DNA from: Wurfbainia villosa
Lineage: Eukaryota > Streptophyta > Magnoliopsida > Zingiberales > Zingiberaceae
Assembly: GCA_025175895.1 (NCBI GenBank)
Contig: CM045992.1
Location: forward strand, 119,128,377-119,192,376
DNA: 64,000 nt
Reading direction: 5' to 3'
In this document: one piece after another, positions 25,881 through 37,633 of the stretch
Layout: every line of letters begins with the position of its first letter
How positions within the stretch are numbered: position 1 is the stretch's first letter
Position numbers and translations under genes: made by a program
The notes under the pieces: generated by a model
Told to the model about the DNA's origin: nothing
Database searches by the model: none
Seen by the model: the letters and a program-made list of their open reading frames with translations, nothing else

Positions 25881-26869
25881 AAACTTAACTAAAACATCTT
25901 TATCCTAAAAAAATATAAATACACTATTAAAAATTAATAAAAATATAATATGATTTTAAATATTTAGATCATTAAAATATTTTTAATGGGTTAGGCATTT
26001 TGACTTTAAGAGACCATCAGCTCGCACAAGCACACCGTCAAGATATTTTTTTTTTAATAAAAAAATAAATATAAAATTATGTATTTAGTTTTGGTTAATA
26101 CAAAATTTTAAATGTATATTTTAATAAACTGCTTAAAAATAAAATTATAGACTTATACGTTTGATAAATTCGCAAGAATATATCTAGAGTGGACAAAGAT
26201 CGATCTCTATTTTATCGTTTAGGTATTCAATGGTCTTTATTAGTGCATTTATCTCTTTCACTGATAGAAATAATCGGAGGGGATCAATTTTATATTTTTA
26301 AAAAATAAAATTATAAATATAGATTAGTTAAAGAAAAATAATGCTAGATTTAATTACTTTGTTAAAGTTAAAAATTTATCGCGCAATCGTTCTATTAAAT
26401 AAAATAATAATTCTAGCGGAGAGAGCGTAAATGATAAGAAGTTTAAATTTTAAGAGATACATTAATGTTTTTTTTTAAGTTTGAAGCTATTTTTATTGTT
26501 TTAAACAAATTGTTGAGGCTAAATGATTGTTTTTCTTTTGGGGGTGTGATTTGGGGAAATTAATTGTGAACTTTGTTTTTAGAATTTTAAGCAAACTTGA
26601 ATATTCAAAAATATGGAGAAAAAAAATAAACTTTTATATTCATATGTGAAGTTGGAGTAATTAGTGGTTAGAGTTCATAAATTAGAATCATAAAAATTGC
26701 ATATAATGAATCTCTTGAACATATGCTATTTGAAAAAATAAAAATAAAAATCTCTCATTTATATTTTCTTTCGGTATCATAATTTTCTTTACTTTCGCAA
26801 GCTTTGTGACGAACAAATAGACATTCCGGAGGAATATTATCATTGAAATCTGCTTTCCAAATCATGTCT
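25881..26869. other. AT-rich intergenic stretch
   Basis: No open frame, transposon end or RNA gene was recognised here. Confidence 0.5.
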
Positions 26870-26878
26870 AAATTAAAA

Positions 26879-28732
26879 GGATGATTTATCAAAGAATGCA
26901 TATCAAATTTGGAATTGATCAAACACAGTTTCATAATTTTATATTTACTAATTAACGACTGCATCTCATTTCTTTTTTACCTTTTCTGTCAAACATGAAT
27001 TTAATGTTCAAATATTGTATGCATCCGAGCCGCAATGGAAAATCTCGAACTATTCAAACGTCCCAAAATTGAATGGAAAATCTCGAACTACAATCATTTA
27101 ACATATAAAGTATATAAAATGGTAATTATAAGAGAATATACATTCCTAAATAAAAAGTTGAAGTGGTTGACCAAGTTTAAGTAACTATAGTAGTATTGGG
27201 ATTTAAATCTCAGGAACACAGTGGTAATGAAATTTAAATTTCTAGCAACACGTCCAATTTCAAACTTGTTATGATCCAAAAGGTGATATTGGAAATTATA
27301 TTCCCATGAATACAATGATCCTAAGATTTAAATTCCCAACACCATATGATATCAAGCTGACCGTGAAAAAAGGTGGTGCTGGAAATTATATTCTCAGGAA
27401 CACAGTGGTGTTGTGATTTAAATTCTTAGTACCACGTACAATTTCAAGCTGACCGAGATAAAAGGTAATTCCCAACAACAAAGTAGTCATGAGATTTAAA
27501 TTCCCAGCACCACATGGCACGAGGCTTAATTTTTTATATATGACTATGGACACCTAATAAAATCTAGATTATCAGAAATTTTAGACACGAATACACAGAG
27601 GGGCTTGGATTGGATCAAAGAAGAGGTGAGTAGGACCATCAATAGATTTTGATCGAAACTCATTAATGAACCTAGAGGAGTCCAATTTTTGAAATCTTGA
27701 CATGGACTGAAATATCTTACAATATGAATTGTTGATGTGTCGAGAAAATTTAGTTTTGATCTTCCTATCTCCCAGTTTTGACTTTGTGTCACGTGACACG
27801 GAGCCTAATTTCTGAAATATAGTTGTAGATACCTAATAAAATCTTGAATATCAAAAATTTTGGATACGTATACACATAGGGGCACTTCCTAAATCCAATG
27901 GACTTTGATTGAATCGAAGAAGAGATGAATAAGATCATCAATGGGTTTTGATGGACCTAGGGGAGTTCAAATTTTGGAATATTGACATGGACTGAAAAAT
28001 CTTATAACATGAATTGTTAATTTATCGAGGAAACTTGGTTTTGATCCTCCTGCCTCCCAGTTTTGGCCACATATCATGTATAAATTCAAGCTGGGCAAGA
28101 AAAAAGGTGGTACTGAGAATTATATTCTCAGGAACACAGTGGTCATGAGATTTAAATTCCCAGCAACACGTCCAATTTCAAACTAGTTAAGAAAAAAAGT
28201 AGTGATAAAAATTATATTCTCAGGAACACAATCATCCTGAGATTAAAATCCCAACACCATATAATATCAAGTTGACAGAGAAAAAATGTGGTCCTGGGAA
28301 TTATATTCCCATGAACATGTACAGTAGTCCTAAGATTTAAATTCCTAGCACCACGTATAATTTCAAGCTGATTGAGACAAAAGATTATGCTGGGAATTAT
28401 ATTACCATGGACATAGTAGTATTGAGATTTAAATTCACAGCACCACGTACAATATCAAGTTGGCTGAAAAAAGTGATGCTGAAAATTATATTACCAGGAA
28501 CATAGTGGTATTAGAATTTAAATTCCCAGCACCACGTAAAATATTAAGTGGCATTTGGATGGCTCGGGATTTTCGATTGTGGCTCGGATGCATGCAAAAT
28601 CTTAGTATTAATTGCATATTTATTTGACGGGAGGAGTAAAAAGGAATGAAGTGCGTGTTTTGATAAATATGAAACCATGAGACTGTATTTTGGTAATTTC
28701 AAATTTGAGGTGTGCTCTTTGATAAATTGTCG
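26879..28732. mobile_element. Non-autonomous Mutator-like TIR element A (1,854 bp)
   Basis: The ends form long imperfect terminal inverted repeats of about 180 bp: the left end GGATGATTTATCAAAGAATG corresponds to the complement of the right end, CGACAATTTATCAAAGAGCA. The similarity continues through CAAATTTGGAATT/CAAATTTGAAATT, TTTCATAATTTTATATTT and TGCATCCGAGCCGCAAT/TGCATCCGAGCCACAAT. It is flanked by a perfect 9-bp repeat AAATTAAAA (26870-26878 and 28733-28741), the target-duplication length of Mutator-like elements. The interior has no transposase; it holds about ten diverged ~90-bp tandem units and a duplicated ~280-bp block. Confidence 0.85.
27285..28550. repeat. Internal minisatellite of element A
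   Basis: Units of roughly 90 bp share the blocks GGTGCTGGgAATTATATTCC, CAGGAACACAGTGGT, GAGATTTAAATTCCCAGCAC and CACGTACAATTTCAAGCTGA. About two and a half units lie at 27285-27520 and about five more at 28090-28550. Between them two copies of a ~280-bp block (starting near 27530 and 27810, each with CCTAATAAAATCT and TTGACATGGACTGAAA) interrupt the array. Confidence 0.75.
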
Positions 28733-28741
28733 AAATTAAAA

Positions 28742-29098
28742 ACAAGAATTCATAGAGTCTATAATAAAGACGATTATGTTCGCATTCAATATTCTTCGTC
28801 GTCGGTCTCTCAATGACGATGAAAAGAAGTAAATGATCATGAGAGAGCTATGAACCCGATGACAAAAAAAAACCGAAGGAATTAAAATGAAAAATAATGA
28901 TACATTAGAATTTATAGACTCGTGACTTAGATACTCTGCCGTTGATTGCCGTGGAGCATCACCAAATGCTACGGGAATTAGAATGAAAAAGAATAATATA
29001 TGAGAATTGTCGGAAAATATGAATAGAAAGATTGCAGAACAAACGAAGAATTACGTTCCATGTTAAAAGTTTTAAGACATCATAATTAATTTATATTG

Positions 29099-29135
<37 letters not shown>

Positions 29136-29935
29136 ATAAATATATGAAGAGAAGTTCTTTCTCAAGCATGTATTTGGGGTATAAATCTAGACGCTCGAAT
29201 TGCATTGCACTAAATATAGATGACTCGTATGCAAATGTGATTTGTGCGAATCGAATGTCGAATCGATCAAGATAAAATTTATCCAAACGAATGAATCAAT
29301 ATTTTATCATTTAAAATATTTTTGTTCAATCATAATAGATATATTAATGTGATTAATGTTTGAAATATTTGATATTTATTATCATCGAAAATGATTGATG
29401 TTTCATTGACATTTATTATCATCCAAAATGATTGATGTTATGAATAAAAAATAATAAATGATTTTTATTGGATCAATAATATAGAAAAGGATGACTGAAT
29501 CGACTTGCATTCTCTCTCTTTTATCTTTATTTATCGAGTATCTTGTTCACTCGGTAAAACCTTGTGATTGTGGTTGGGTATCTCTCAGTTTGTTGTGACC
29601 ATCAATCAATGTTTGATGAGAATCGTGATTTTAAGAAATCTACATTGCATGCAAATCTCAACTCCTTATTTTTTTTAGAAATTTACTCGGGCACATTGCT
29701 TTCTGACTCAACCACTCGATAATTCAATTACTCGGAGCTCGACGACTCAACCACGTGGCACTGAGATTAGCCACTTGAGGACTCAACACTCAATTCGGCC
29801 CACAAAGATAATTTGAAATTATCAATTCAAGTCATTCAACATATAAATGATCTAGATTTGATTTTCTAATTTTAAATTTAGACCGTCTCTCGGGATACAT
29901 ATCCGATAACAAGAACTGCGTACATGACTCTATAA
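28742..29935. other. AT-rich intergenic stretch with (TA)n at 29098-29130
   Basis: A perfect TA dinucleotide run of about 30 bp is present. A tandem pair of ATTTATTATCATC..AAAATGATTGATGTT lies at about 29375-29440. No gene is seen. Confidence 0.6.
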
Positions 29936-30703
29936 AGGTGCGTTTGATTCGGAGTTATTATTGATAACCTTAATTATCCATCTAAGGTTATCAATAAAAA
30001 CCTTGTTTGATTTAGGATTTGAACGATTACCAAATCATGATGAATGTCCGACACGTCATATCACGTCAACAAAATAGTTATGCATTGGAGAATTGAAAAA
30101 CTTCCAAGAAGCTTGATTTTTCTTGATTCCTTTGGTTATGGATTTTTTTTTTCAAAAATAATCTCTGATTTTTATCATTTAAGACAAAACTATCTCTATC
30201 AATTTATCAAATAACAAATGTTTCACCGTTATCGATTTGCCATCGATCGTTTGGCCGTTATCGATCGTCGCATCGCCGTGCCATCGCCGTCGTCGGCCGA
30301 TTGCGAATCAATCATCGGCCGCCATCGACGGCCGCCACCGTCGATCATCTTTGTCGGCCGTCACACCGTCGGCCGTCGATCGACCGATCATATCGACCTT
30401 TGGTCGATCGCTGTCGACCACCGATCGACACGCCGATCGATCGATCGCCGCTATCGCCATCTACCGCGGCCAATCGACCATCGCAAATTAATCGTCGCCG
30501 ATTGATCGTCGCCGTAATATAGTAAAATATTAAATTAAGTGATACTTTAAAATCTTCAAATAAATAAACTTTGATTGTATTACTTCGAATTAAACAAAAT
30601 AATATTTAATAATATTTCATTCTCTGTGATCTTAATAATTTGATTATCTAATAATTAGATTACCAAAATTATATATTATAATTCAAATCAAACAGAGTAT
30701 ATG
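29936..30703. mobile_element. TIR element with CGATCG-rich core
   Basis: The left end GTGCGTTTGATTCGGAGTTA mirrors the right end, whose complement is CTCTGTTTGATTTGAATTAT. The AT-rich arms enclose a GC-rich core at 30215-30515 made of degenerate ATCGATCG/GCCGTCG/ATCGCCG words. The long open frames there (30218-30522, three frames) are a by-product of that composition. No target duplication was confirmed. Confidence 0.5.
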
Positions 30704-31790
30704 CGCTTCACGTCGTGAAGAAAGTCCAGATTTTTTTATTTATTTATTATTTTAAATTTTAAATTTTATTTTTCTCACCAATTAATCAGACGTCATGTTT
30801 GTTGGAGTCCTCTTCACATCCTTCTCGCTATCACCATCTTCACTCCCTATTAGCTAGGCTCTGGTGGATGATGATATATGTTGTAATTTCATCAATACAA
30901 AATTTAATTATTACTATTGCTGTCGTCGTCGTCCTGAAAATTTAAATAGAAATTAAGAAATTGAATTTGTGAAATTAATGTAATATTTTTAATAACAAAA
31001 AAAAAAGAAAAAGAGCGAGTCGAACCTAAAATTTTTGCAAGAATTTTAAATCTCTTAATTACATCTACTGTTCCAAAGGTCGAAATCTGCCGATCTAATA
31101 GTTTCTACTAATTTTTTTTAATGAGCTTTTAGCCTTTGAAACTAATAACAAATATATAAAAAAATGATACTTTCCCATTTATAAAGGATTGATCCGATAT
31201 TTTATTATATAGTATTTATATTTGATATTTAAATTTTCAATCCGATTAATTTTTGAAAGTGATCGACTTTGATCCACGAACCTTCAGGATACCTTGTCAA
31301 TAACTGAGCTGAATAAAGTCGGAGCTCAAGTGGCTTCCATTGGCTATCAAAGGTAAATCAGAAAAATGCTCACAGTTTTTTTACGGTTCATTCCGAATTC
31401 CGCAATTGTGTTATCTCTAAACGACGATCCAATACCAAAATCGTACTTCGTCCATTAGACAAACTCTTGGGTATAGAACCGTTCAAATAAATTTTTTCTG
31501 AATTCGTTGTTGAACGATCGATGTCGTAATGGAGGATCGAATTGTATTCTTCTGTAAGATATTTTTTCATTTTTACCACTGCATCGTACACCTAGAGCAT
31601 CATATATTTTTTTAATTGCCACGATGCTCAAACAAACGTGTCATCAATCACAAAACCTTGGATACAACTTGCATTCAAAGACTCAATGATTCATGAGATT
31701 TTATAATTCACATCAGTATCGTGCTATTTTATGCATTTTTACATCTTTCTCTTTCTGCATTCGCCAACCTAGAGTTCTTACATCTATAGC
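30704..31790. other. AT-rich intergenic stretch
   Basis: Nothing beyond poly(A/T) runs and short unsupported frames is seen. Confidence 0.5.
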
Positions 31791-31794
31791 TCCC

Positions 31795-31925
31795 ATGGCA
31801 AACCCAGATAGCTAACGCAGCCATGTTAATATTTGAAAGGACAAGGGGTCGATTCCTAGAGGTGACCATCGTGTAATCTGATTCTGGAATTCTCACTCGT
31901 ATTTAATCTTGTCGATTCCACATTT
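31795..31925 (+). mobile_element. SINE-like fragment
   Basis: An A-box-like TAGCTAACGCAGCC and a B-box GGGGTCGATTCCTAGAGG lie 35-40 bp apart, as in the other tRNA-derived SINEs of the window. The 3' body is short. Confidence 0.4.
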
Positions 31926-32154
31926 TATATCTATATATAAATATTTTTTATTTATTTATAAGAGTTGTTTGGGCAATTGACACCAACTCATTTCCACTTA
32001 CCGGTCCGGTCCCACATCCGCCAACTAGAGTTCTTAATAGGAGGATGTATAATTAATAGGATAATGATTTGGTTGTTGGACAGATAGGAGGTTTTAGTCT
32101 GTTTTATGTGCGTGACATTCAGCAATAATATACATCATGTGCTGTGCCTGTATA

Positions 32155-32312
32155 TCAGAGACGAATTTATAATTTTATATTTAAAAGATCATCATATTAA
32201 AATATAATTATATTTAATTAATAAATAAATAAATAAATAAAATTTTAATAATAATCATTTAAATTTTGAGTGAGTCATTGCCTTTCAAAAACTCTCTGAA
32301 TTCATCCCTGGA
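32155..32312. mobile_element. Small MITE with CAGRGAYGAATT ends
   Basis: The left end CAGAGACGAATTTATAATTT and the complement of the right end, CAGGGATGAATTCAGAGAG, are inverted repeats of a hAT-like type. The core is AT-rich with (AATA)n at 32217-32240. Confidence 0.4.
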
Positions 32313-32827
32313 TACGGTTCATATATAATACTTTATAGGTGATAATATTTTATAGGCGAAAATTAAGTGTCAGTCAATTAGAAAGGAGAAGAAAGAACAG
32401 ATAATTATAGCTTATTTATTATATAAGAAGAGATTCAATTCATTTGCATATATATTGCTATAAACTTAGATTCAAGAGGTCCTAGTAAAATTTACAAGCT
32501 AGCAAAGCTTGTTTCAAAAAGGATTTAAGGAAGAACATGTATATTATCGTCGTGTTTGAAGGAGAGAGATAAATTGAAAATTATTCGTACGGACACTTTC
32601 AACGGATCTAGTTTTCCTAATTTATCATTCTATTTTATTTATTTTTATAAATTCAAAAATATGTATAAAAAAAAAATATATAATCATCACATTAGTAATC
32701 CCCTGACTATCTCTATTAGTAGAGTAGATAAATTAAAATTCTAATTAGTAAGTACAAAAGAAGAGAATCGATCAATACTACAAGTCCTATCCATTATGAA
32801 TAATTTTTTTTAATACTAAAATAACAT

Positions 32828-33023
32828 GTATAAATGTAGAACCGTCACATTAGCGGCCCCCCTACAACTGCTCCTATCGATGGAGGAGGTAAATCAGGAC
32901 CCAAGTGGTAAGTGCAAATAAGGGGGTCGATCGATGACCCAGAGTCATGACCTCCCCAGGAATTGATCCATGTCCACTTAAAAATTACCCTTTTATACTT
33001 ACCAACTGAACTCGCTTTGGGGG
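32828..33023 (-). mobile_element. tRNA-derived SINE
   Basis: On the minus strand it reads AGCCCCCAAAGCGAGTTCAG, an A-box TTCAGTTGGTAAG, a B-box GGATCAATTCC and a body with CTGATTTACCTCCTCCATCG, TAGGAGCAGTTGTAGGGGGG and GACGGTTCTAC. The body matches the SINE at 11459-11690. Confidence 0.7.
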
Positions 33024-33044
33024 CTTAAAAAAACATGCATAAAA

Positions 33045-33215
33045 AAAATATGGAATCACCATATTAACCACCCCCATCGCTGTCCCTACGTATGGAGAGA
33101 GTAAATCAGATGTCAGGTGGCTAACACAGAAATACAGAGTCATCGATAGTCTAGTCGTCACCTTCAAAAATCGACCTCTTATTCTTTCAAATCTTAATAT
33201 GTCTGTATACCCGGG
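33045..33215 (-). mobile_element. tRNA-derived SINE, second copy in tandem
   Basis: It has the same orientation and body plan as the preceding SINE (head AGCCCCGGGTATAC, body CTGATTTACTCTCTCCATAC then GATTCCATATTTTT) but is more diverged. The two copies are head-to-tail within 400 bp. Confidence 0.6.
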
Positions 33216-33421
33216 GCTAAAGAAAAAAAAAAACATGCATAAAGCTCCTTCGAACGGTGGAGATTCCATATTTAACATGTCAACTTCCAAAAAATGATGA
33301 CCAGCAGAGGCATTTAAAATGATTCGATCGTGAAGAAGATAGAAGTTCAACTTCATATTGTACAATTGCAACTTTTTACCATTTCTTCTCACAATCGGAC
33401 TATATTTAATCTAAGATAAAA

Positions 33422-33565
33422 AAACAATCGTCTTAAATTTATTTTTAAAATAGTTCAAATTATTTTTTAAAGAGGAATTAAAAATTAATATAAATGATCC
33501 AAAATTTAATTCATCGATATATTTTTTAAAAATTCGATTTAGACCTCTAAAATTTTAGATACAAC
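33422..33565. repeat. ~145-bp dispersed direct repeat, copy 1
   Basis: The block (ATTTATTTTTAAAATAGTTC, AAAGAGG, AAAAATTAATATAAA, TTAATTCATCGATAT, CCTCTAAAATTTTAG) recurs in the same order at 38970-39112. Class unknown. Confidence 0.6.
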
Positions 33566-33774
33566 TATATGCTCATCATGTGCAATTTGTTCCCTCTTTC
33601 AAATCTCTTGTGCTTCTTTAGCAATTAAACTTTCTTCTCAATGAGCGGAAACTCATATTTTAATTGGACTTATATATTATTATATTGATTTGAATTTGAT
33701 TAAATAATCTAATTGATAATTCATGAACTTTAATTTTATTTGATACGAGATTAATGTATAGAATTTGTTAATCT

Positions 33775-34020
33775 GGTCCCCGCGGGGATGGCGTGATGGT
33801 AAGACAGTGTGGTTGTTTAGCATATGGGTTGGAGTCGATTCCGGAGTGGGGTCTAAAATCCTCCTGTTGAGATGACCCCAGCCTTGCCAGTGTGCAGGAC
33901 ATAGTCTCCCCGTGATTTAGCTCTCTCGTCGCGCGATCTGGGACGGTGGTGACCGCTAGTTGGACAGATTCCCAACTTTTAGCAGATCTGAATATATTAT
34001 GGATCAATAACGAATCCAAT
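33775..34020 (+). mobile_element. tRNA-derived SINE
   Basis: A-box TGGCGTGATGGTAAG, B-box GGTTGGAGTCGATTCC, and a body ending GTGATTTAGCTCTCTCGTCG...CGCTAGTTGGACAGATTCCC AACTTTT. A 3' fragment of the same family lies inverted at 52178-52285. An 83-residue frame on the other strand (33768-34019) is spurious. Confidence 0.7.
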
Positions 34021-34082
34021 TCTCTATATAAATAGAGTTAGTTAGGTTCTAGTAAGACGGTGTACTTTTATAATTTTTTTTG

Positions 34083-34785
34083 CGATAATTTATCAAACAG
34101 CACGCGTGAAATTTAGAATTGTCAAACAGCGTCCCATACTTTTATATTTATCAAATAGAGCACTTATTTTTTTTTACCCCTCCCACCAAACAGATCTGTA
34201 CCACAATAAAAATCCCGAATATGGTGCTGAGAATTCAAATCTCAGCACCACAGTGACGTTGCAATCCCAACACAACGACTATGGTGCTGAAATTTATAAT
34301 CTCAGCACCACTGTGGTGCTGAGATTGCAAATTCCAGTACGACTGTGATGTTGGGAATTCAAATTCCAGCACCACAGTGATAGTGCAATCTCAGTACCAC
34401 CACTGTGGTGCTTGAATTTGAAGACCATGAATTTAGGGACTGAAAGTTTCGGTTTCTAAAATGGTCTCTAATATATTTAGAGATCGATTTTCGGTCTCTA
34501 AATCGGTCTCTAAAATAAGATATTCTTGTAGTGCAACACTATCACCTAGTCTGGAATTTGAATTTTCAAAGACAAGATCGTGGTGGTGATGAGATTACGC
34601 ATCGCGGTAGTCTTTGGGATTCACATCATTTGTAGTCGGATTTGAATTCTCAACATCACAGTGGTATTGGTTTGTTTGACGGAAGAGATAAAAATGAAAT
34701 TAAATATACTATTTAATAAATATGAAAGTATAGAGCGCTGTTTAAATAATTCTAAATTTCACATACAACGTATGATAAGTCGCTG
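34083..34785. mobile_element. Mutator-like TIR element B, related to element A
   Basis: The left arm (CGATAATTTATCAAACAGCA, GTGAAATTTAGAATTGTC, AAACAGCG, TACTTTTATATTTATCAAAT) is mirrored by the right arm (complement of 34665-34782: TTATCATACG, GTGAAATTTAGAATTATT, AAACAGCG, TACTTTCATATTTATTAAAT). The terminal AATTTATCAAA is shared with element A. The core (34215-34420) repeats palindromic GGTGCTGAGAATT/AATCTCAGCACCAC words, also shared with A. Flanks TTTTTTTTG (34074-34082) and TTCTTTTTG (34786-34794) could be a decayed 9-bp target duplication. Confidence 0.7.
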
Positions 34786-34795
34786 TTCTTTTTGC

Positions 34796-35500
34796 TTTCC
34801 ATCGGTGTAGAAAGATTCATCGTGTATCGTCGATCCAATATACTATGAAAGATCAGTCTTTCGTTTTGCGATAGGATTTTAACGTTGCGACGACGACGAT
34901 TTCATTGCAATCTAATTCATTATATATTTATGCCATCATTTTACGTTTTTTATCCGTCATAAATTTAAATAAAACTATATCTATATTAGGAATCATGCTG
35001 TATTTTTTTTTTTTTTTATATTGTGAAAACATACAGTTGATTCCTTGATTTTCATCGTACTCACGAAGCTGAATACAGAACAGCACATGGATTATATATT
35101 ATATTGAATGGCGACAATAACATATTCATAATTGAACTTTTCTCCTCGAAGTAGATACTCATGAAGCTGCATGCAAAACAGCGTATGGATTGCCCCTGGG
35201 CTATGATATGCGAAGGGAGAACGTTCAATTTGATTTTTTTTTAGATATTTACGATTCGATTTTTAGTTATAATATATTTATGATTTTTAAAATAATTTAA
35301 TGATAAATTAAAAACGATGTAACTATTGAGATTGTCCATATGAATATTTTCTATTGTACTATGATTATCATTAAAAAAATTATAATATAAAATAGATCAT
35401 TTTCAAAATTAATCGAACTTACAATTTAGATAACCGATGCTAGTAAAAAACATATGTATTATTGAATGGCAATAATAACATGTTGGGAGCGACTATCCAC
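34796..35500. other. Intergenic stretch with a diverged local duplication
   Basis: GAAGCTGAATACAGAACAGC ACATGGATT (about 35068) resembles GAAGCTGCATGCAAAACAGC GTATGGATT (about 35164), and TATTGAATGGCGACAATAAC (about 35101) resembles TATTGAATGGCAATAATAAC (about 35460). No gene is seen. Confidence 0.45.
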
Positions 35501-35503
35501 ACT

Positions 35504-36362
35504 CCATCAAAATACTATATACATTCCAATTTTTATAAATAACTTTTTCTCCCTTCCGTTTCTGGCTTTCTTCGTGCCAGAGCACCCACACCTGTCCTTG
35601 AGTACTCGCTGTCGCTTGGCATCGCCACTGAGCGATCTTGCCGTTGTTGCTGCGGCCAACGCTGTGGCTGCTCGCGATCGTAATCGTGGCCAATTTCGAC
35701 CGTGGTTCGATCGGACTGAACTAAATTCTGATTGAATTTTGATCGTAATCCACTGTCATTATGGTCGCTAGCACTGCGGCCGCTGACGACTATACATTGA
35801 CGGTGGATTTCAACAACAATTTGATCGGAGTCCTGTCGCAGTCCGGTCGAACTTCGACGTCGATCGGATTCCGATTGAATCACGATCGGAATCGATCTCA
35901 ATTACGGTCGCAGTGTTGGCGGCCACAATGACATCCGATTCTGACAGCAATTCAGTCGGAATCCGATCACAATCCGTCTGGAATTCGATCGCAGTCCGAT
36001 CAAACTCCGACACCGATTGAATCGCAGTCGGATCGCGACCGTAATCAACCGTGATTGCGGCCACCATCGGACACAATTGTGGTTGACAGTGGCCGCAACG
36101 ACAGTGGATTTCAACCACAATTAGGTCAGAATTCAATCGCAATCCGATCGAACTCCGATGTCGATCGGACCGTGATCGGATTCTAGTCAGATCGCTGTAG
36201 AATTCGATCGCTCGACGGCAATGTCGAGTGGCAGTAGATGCTCAAACATAGGTGCTCGGAATCACAATGCTCGAGCATGGAGAAAGTCGAAAGCGGAAGG
36301 GAGAAAAAATACTTTAGGATTTTTATAAAAATTAGAGTGTGTAAATTTTTGAGGGGGGGGGG
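35504..36362. mobile_element. TIR element with CGATCGGA-rich core
   Basis: The left arm (CATCAAAATACTATATACAT, CCAATTTTTATAAA, TTTTTCTCCCTTCCGTTTC, CCAGAGCACCC, GAGTACTCG) is mirrored by the complement of the right arm (CCTCAAAAATTTACACACTC, TAATTTTTATAAA, TTTTTTCTCCCTTCCGCTTT, CCGAGCACC, GAGCATC). The ~600-bp core consists of degenerate TCGATCGGAnT/CGGTCGnAAT words read on both strands. Long frames across it (35466-36142) are compositional artefacts. No transposase is present. Confidence 0.65.
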
Positions 36363-36654
36363 TTTGAACACAGATCTAATAAACGACATTAAATGACATA
36401 TATAGTGACGTAGAAAATGAACCTTTCAGACAAGATATATCTGATCTTGAGCAAAAGTTGATGCATTCATCTCGTTCTTCATCTTCGATTTCATAGTTAG
36501 ATAAAGTAAGATAAATTATAAGAGTTATTTTTATCAGACTAAAAATTAGTACCGTAAAATAATAAACACCTTAAAAAATTTTACAATTCTCAAAGATTGA
36601 TTTTTGTTCTTTGAGATAAATCTATTATCCGTATTAATCATGAGAATAACTTAG

Positions 36655-36985
36655 GTAACATTTGGTTCGCAGGAGAATTTTTTTTTTATTTTTTTTTTCT
36701 TTTCTAGAAAAAAGAAAATAATTTTTTTAGTGTTTTCTAATTTTTCAAAAAATACTTTTTTATTTTTTAGAAAATGAAAATAGAAACAAAAAATGATTTT
36801 ATGAAGTTTTTCAATTTTCAGAAAACGCTTCTTTATTTTCTAGAAAACGGAGATGAAAAATATCAATCATATATTTTTTCGTTTTCTTATAAAATAAAAA
36901 TGAAAAAAAAATCTCTACCAAACTAAAATAAAAATTCTCATGGAGAAAGAAAAGAAAAGGAAGTCAAGAATCAAACGGAATAAAA
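36655..36985. mobile_element. MITE, TTTTC/GAAAA family (copy 2)
   Basis: It begins CATTTGGTTCGCAGGAGAAT, contains TTTTCTAGAAAA, AATACTTTTTTATTTTTTAG, AAAATGAAAATAGAAAC and TTTTCAGAAAACGC, and ends with GAAAAGGAAGTCAAGAATCAAACGG-like sequence. The order of motifs matches 24355-24590 and 50245-50526. Confidence 0.6.
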
Positions 36986-37159
36986 ATAAAAATTAGATAC
37001 ATATAACTGTTATAAACTGAAATGATGCATTATATAAAAATAATAAAAAAAATTTTGAATGCAATGACACGATCACCTTCTTAGCATCGTAAAAAAAAAA
37101 AAAAAAAAAAAATCTTCCACGGGATGTTAGTACATCGAAATTCTCCTCTAGTGTAAAAA

Positions 37160-37365
37160 AAATAATTTGAAATTCGTAAATCTAGCGATCTCTATCAGTC
37201 CGCTCTTAGACCATCGTAAGGGAGATAAATCACGATGGACCTTTGACCCTTGAGATTAGTAACTAGCGCATGAAGGAACGACACCATTACATTTACAGGG
37301 AATTGATCCGTTATCCTCTGGTACAATATTTGTATGTGCTAATCACTAAGTCTTTTTCGCCGGAC
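37160..37365 (-). mobile_element. Probable tRNA-derived SINE
   Basis: On the minus strand an A-box-like GACTTAGTGATTAGCAC, a B-box-like GGATCAATTCCC and CGTGATTTATCTCCC occur in the order seen in the other SINEs of the window. A run of about 20 A at 37091-37111 precedes it on the + strand. Confidence 0.45.
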
Positions 37366-37478
37366 GAAATTCTCTTCATTCATTGAGAGGGAGGAAGCAA
37401 GAAGATATATCAAAATTATCTAATCTTTACGTGGATCATATTTTTTATATAGTCTGGGATATTCTTTGACGGGCGAAG

Positions 37479-37633
37479 CCAGGTTTTGAGTTACCCGGGC
37501 TTTAGCCCGGGTAAGATTTTTTTTTTTTCACTTTTGTACCTTTAAATTTTTTTTTTTTTGGGTACTTTAACTCGGAGAGAAAAATTAATCCCTTGATTAA
37601 TTTAAACTCAGCCCGGGGCTGGCTCCACCGTTG
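37479..37633. mobile_element. Palindromic MITE with CCCGGGCT arms
   Basis: GGCGAAGCCAGG...ACCCGGGCTTTAGCCCGGGT on the left is mirrored by CAGCCCGGGGCTGGCTCCACCG on the right. The left arm is itself a hairpin (ACCCGGGCT-TTAGCCCGGGT). The core is poly-T. Confidence 0.5.

Noticed and set aside
27094..28560. CRISPR-like regular spacing of the ~90-bp units
   Set aside because: Units are diverged tandem repeats without constant repeat/variable spacer structure, in a plant nuclear transposon.
30218..30522. Three overlapping long open frames on the + strand
   Set aside because: They lie in a CGATCG-rich island and are rich in R, S, I and D from repeated words; no codon preference or motif, and all frames are equally open.
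33768..34019. 83-residue minus-strand frame
   Set aside because: It coincides exactly with a SINE.
35466..36142. Several open frames on both strands (up to 122 residues)
   Set aside because: The same compositional effect inside the CGATCGGA core of a TIR element; the products are repeats of DR/SESD-type words.
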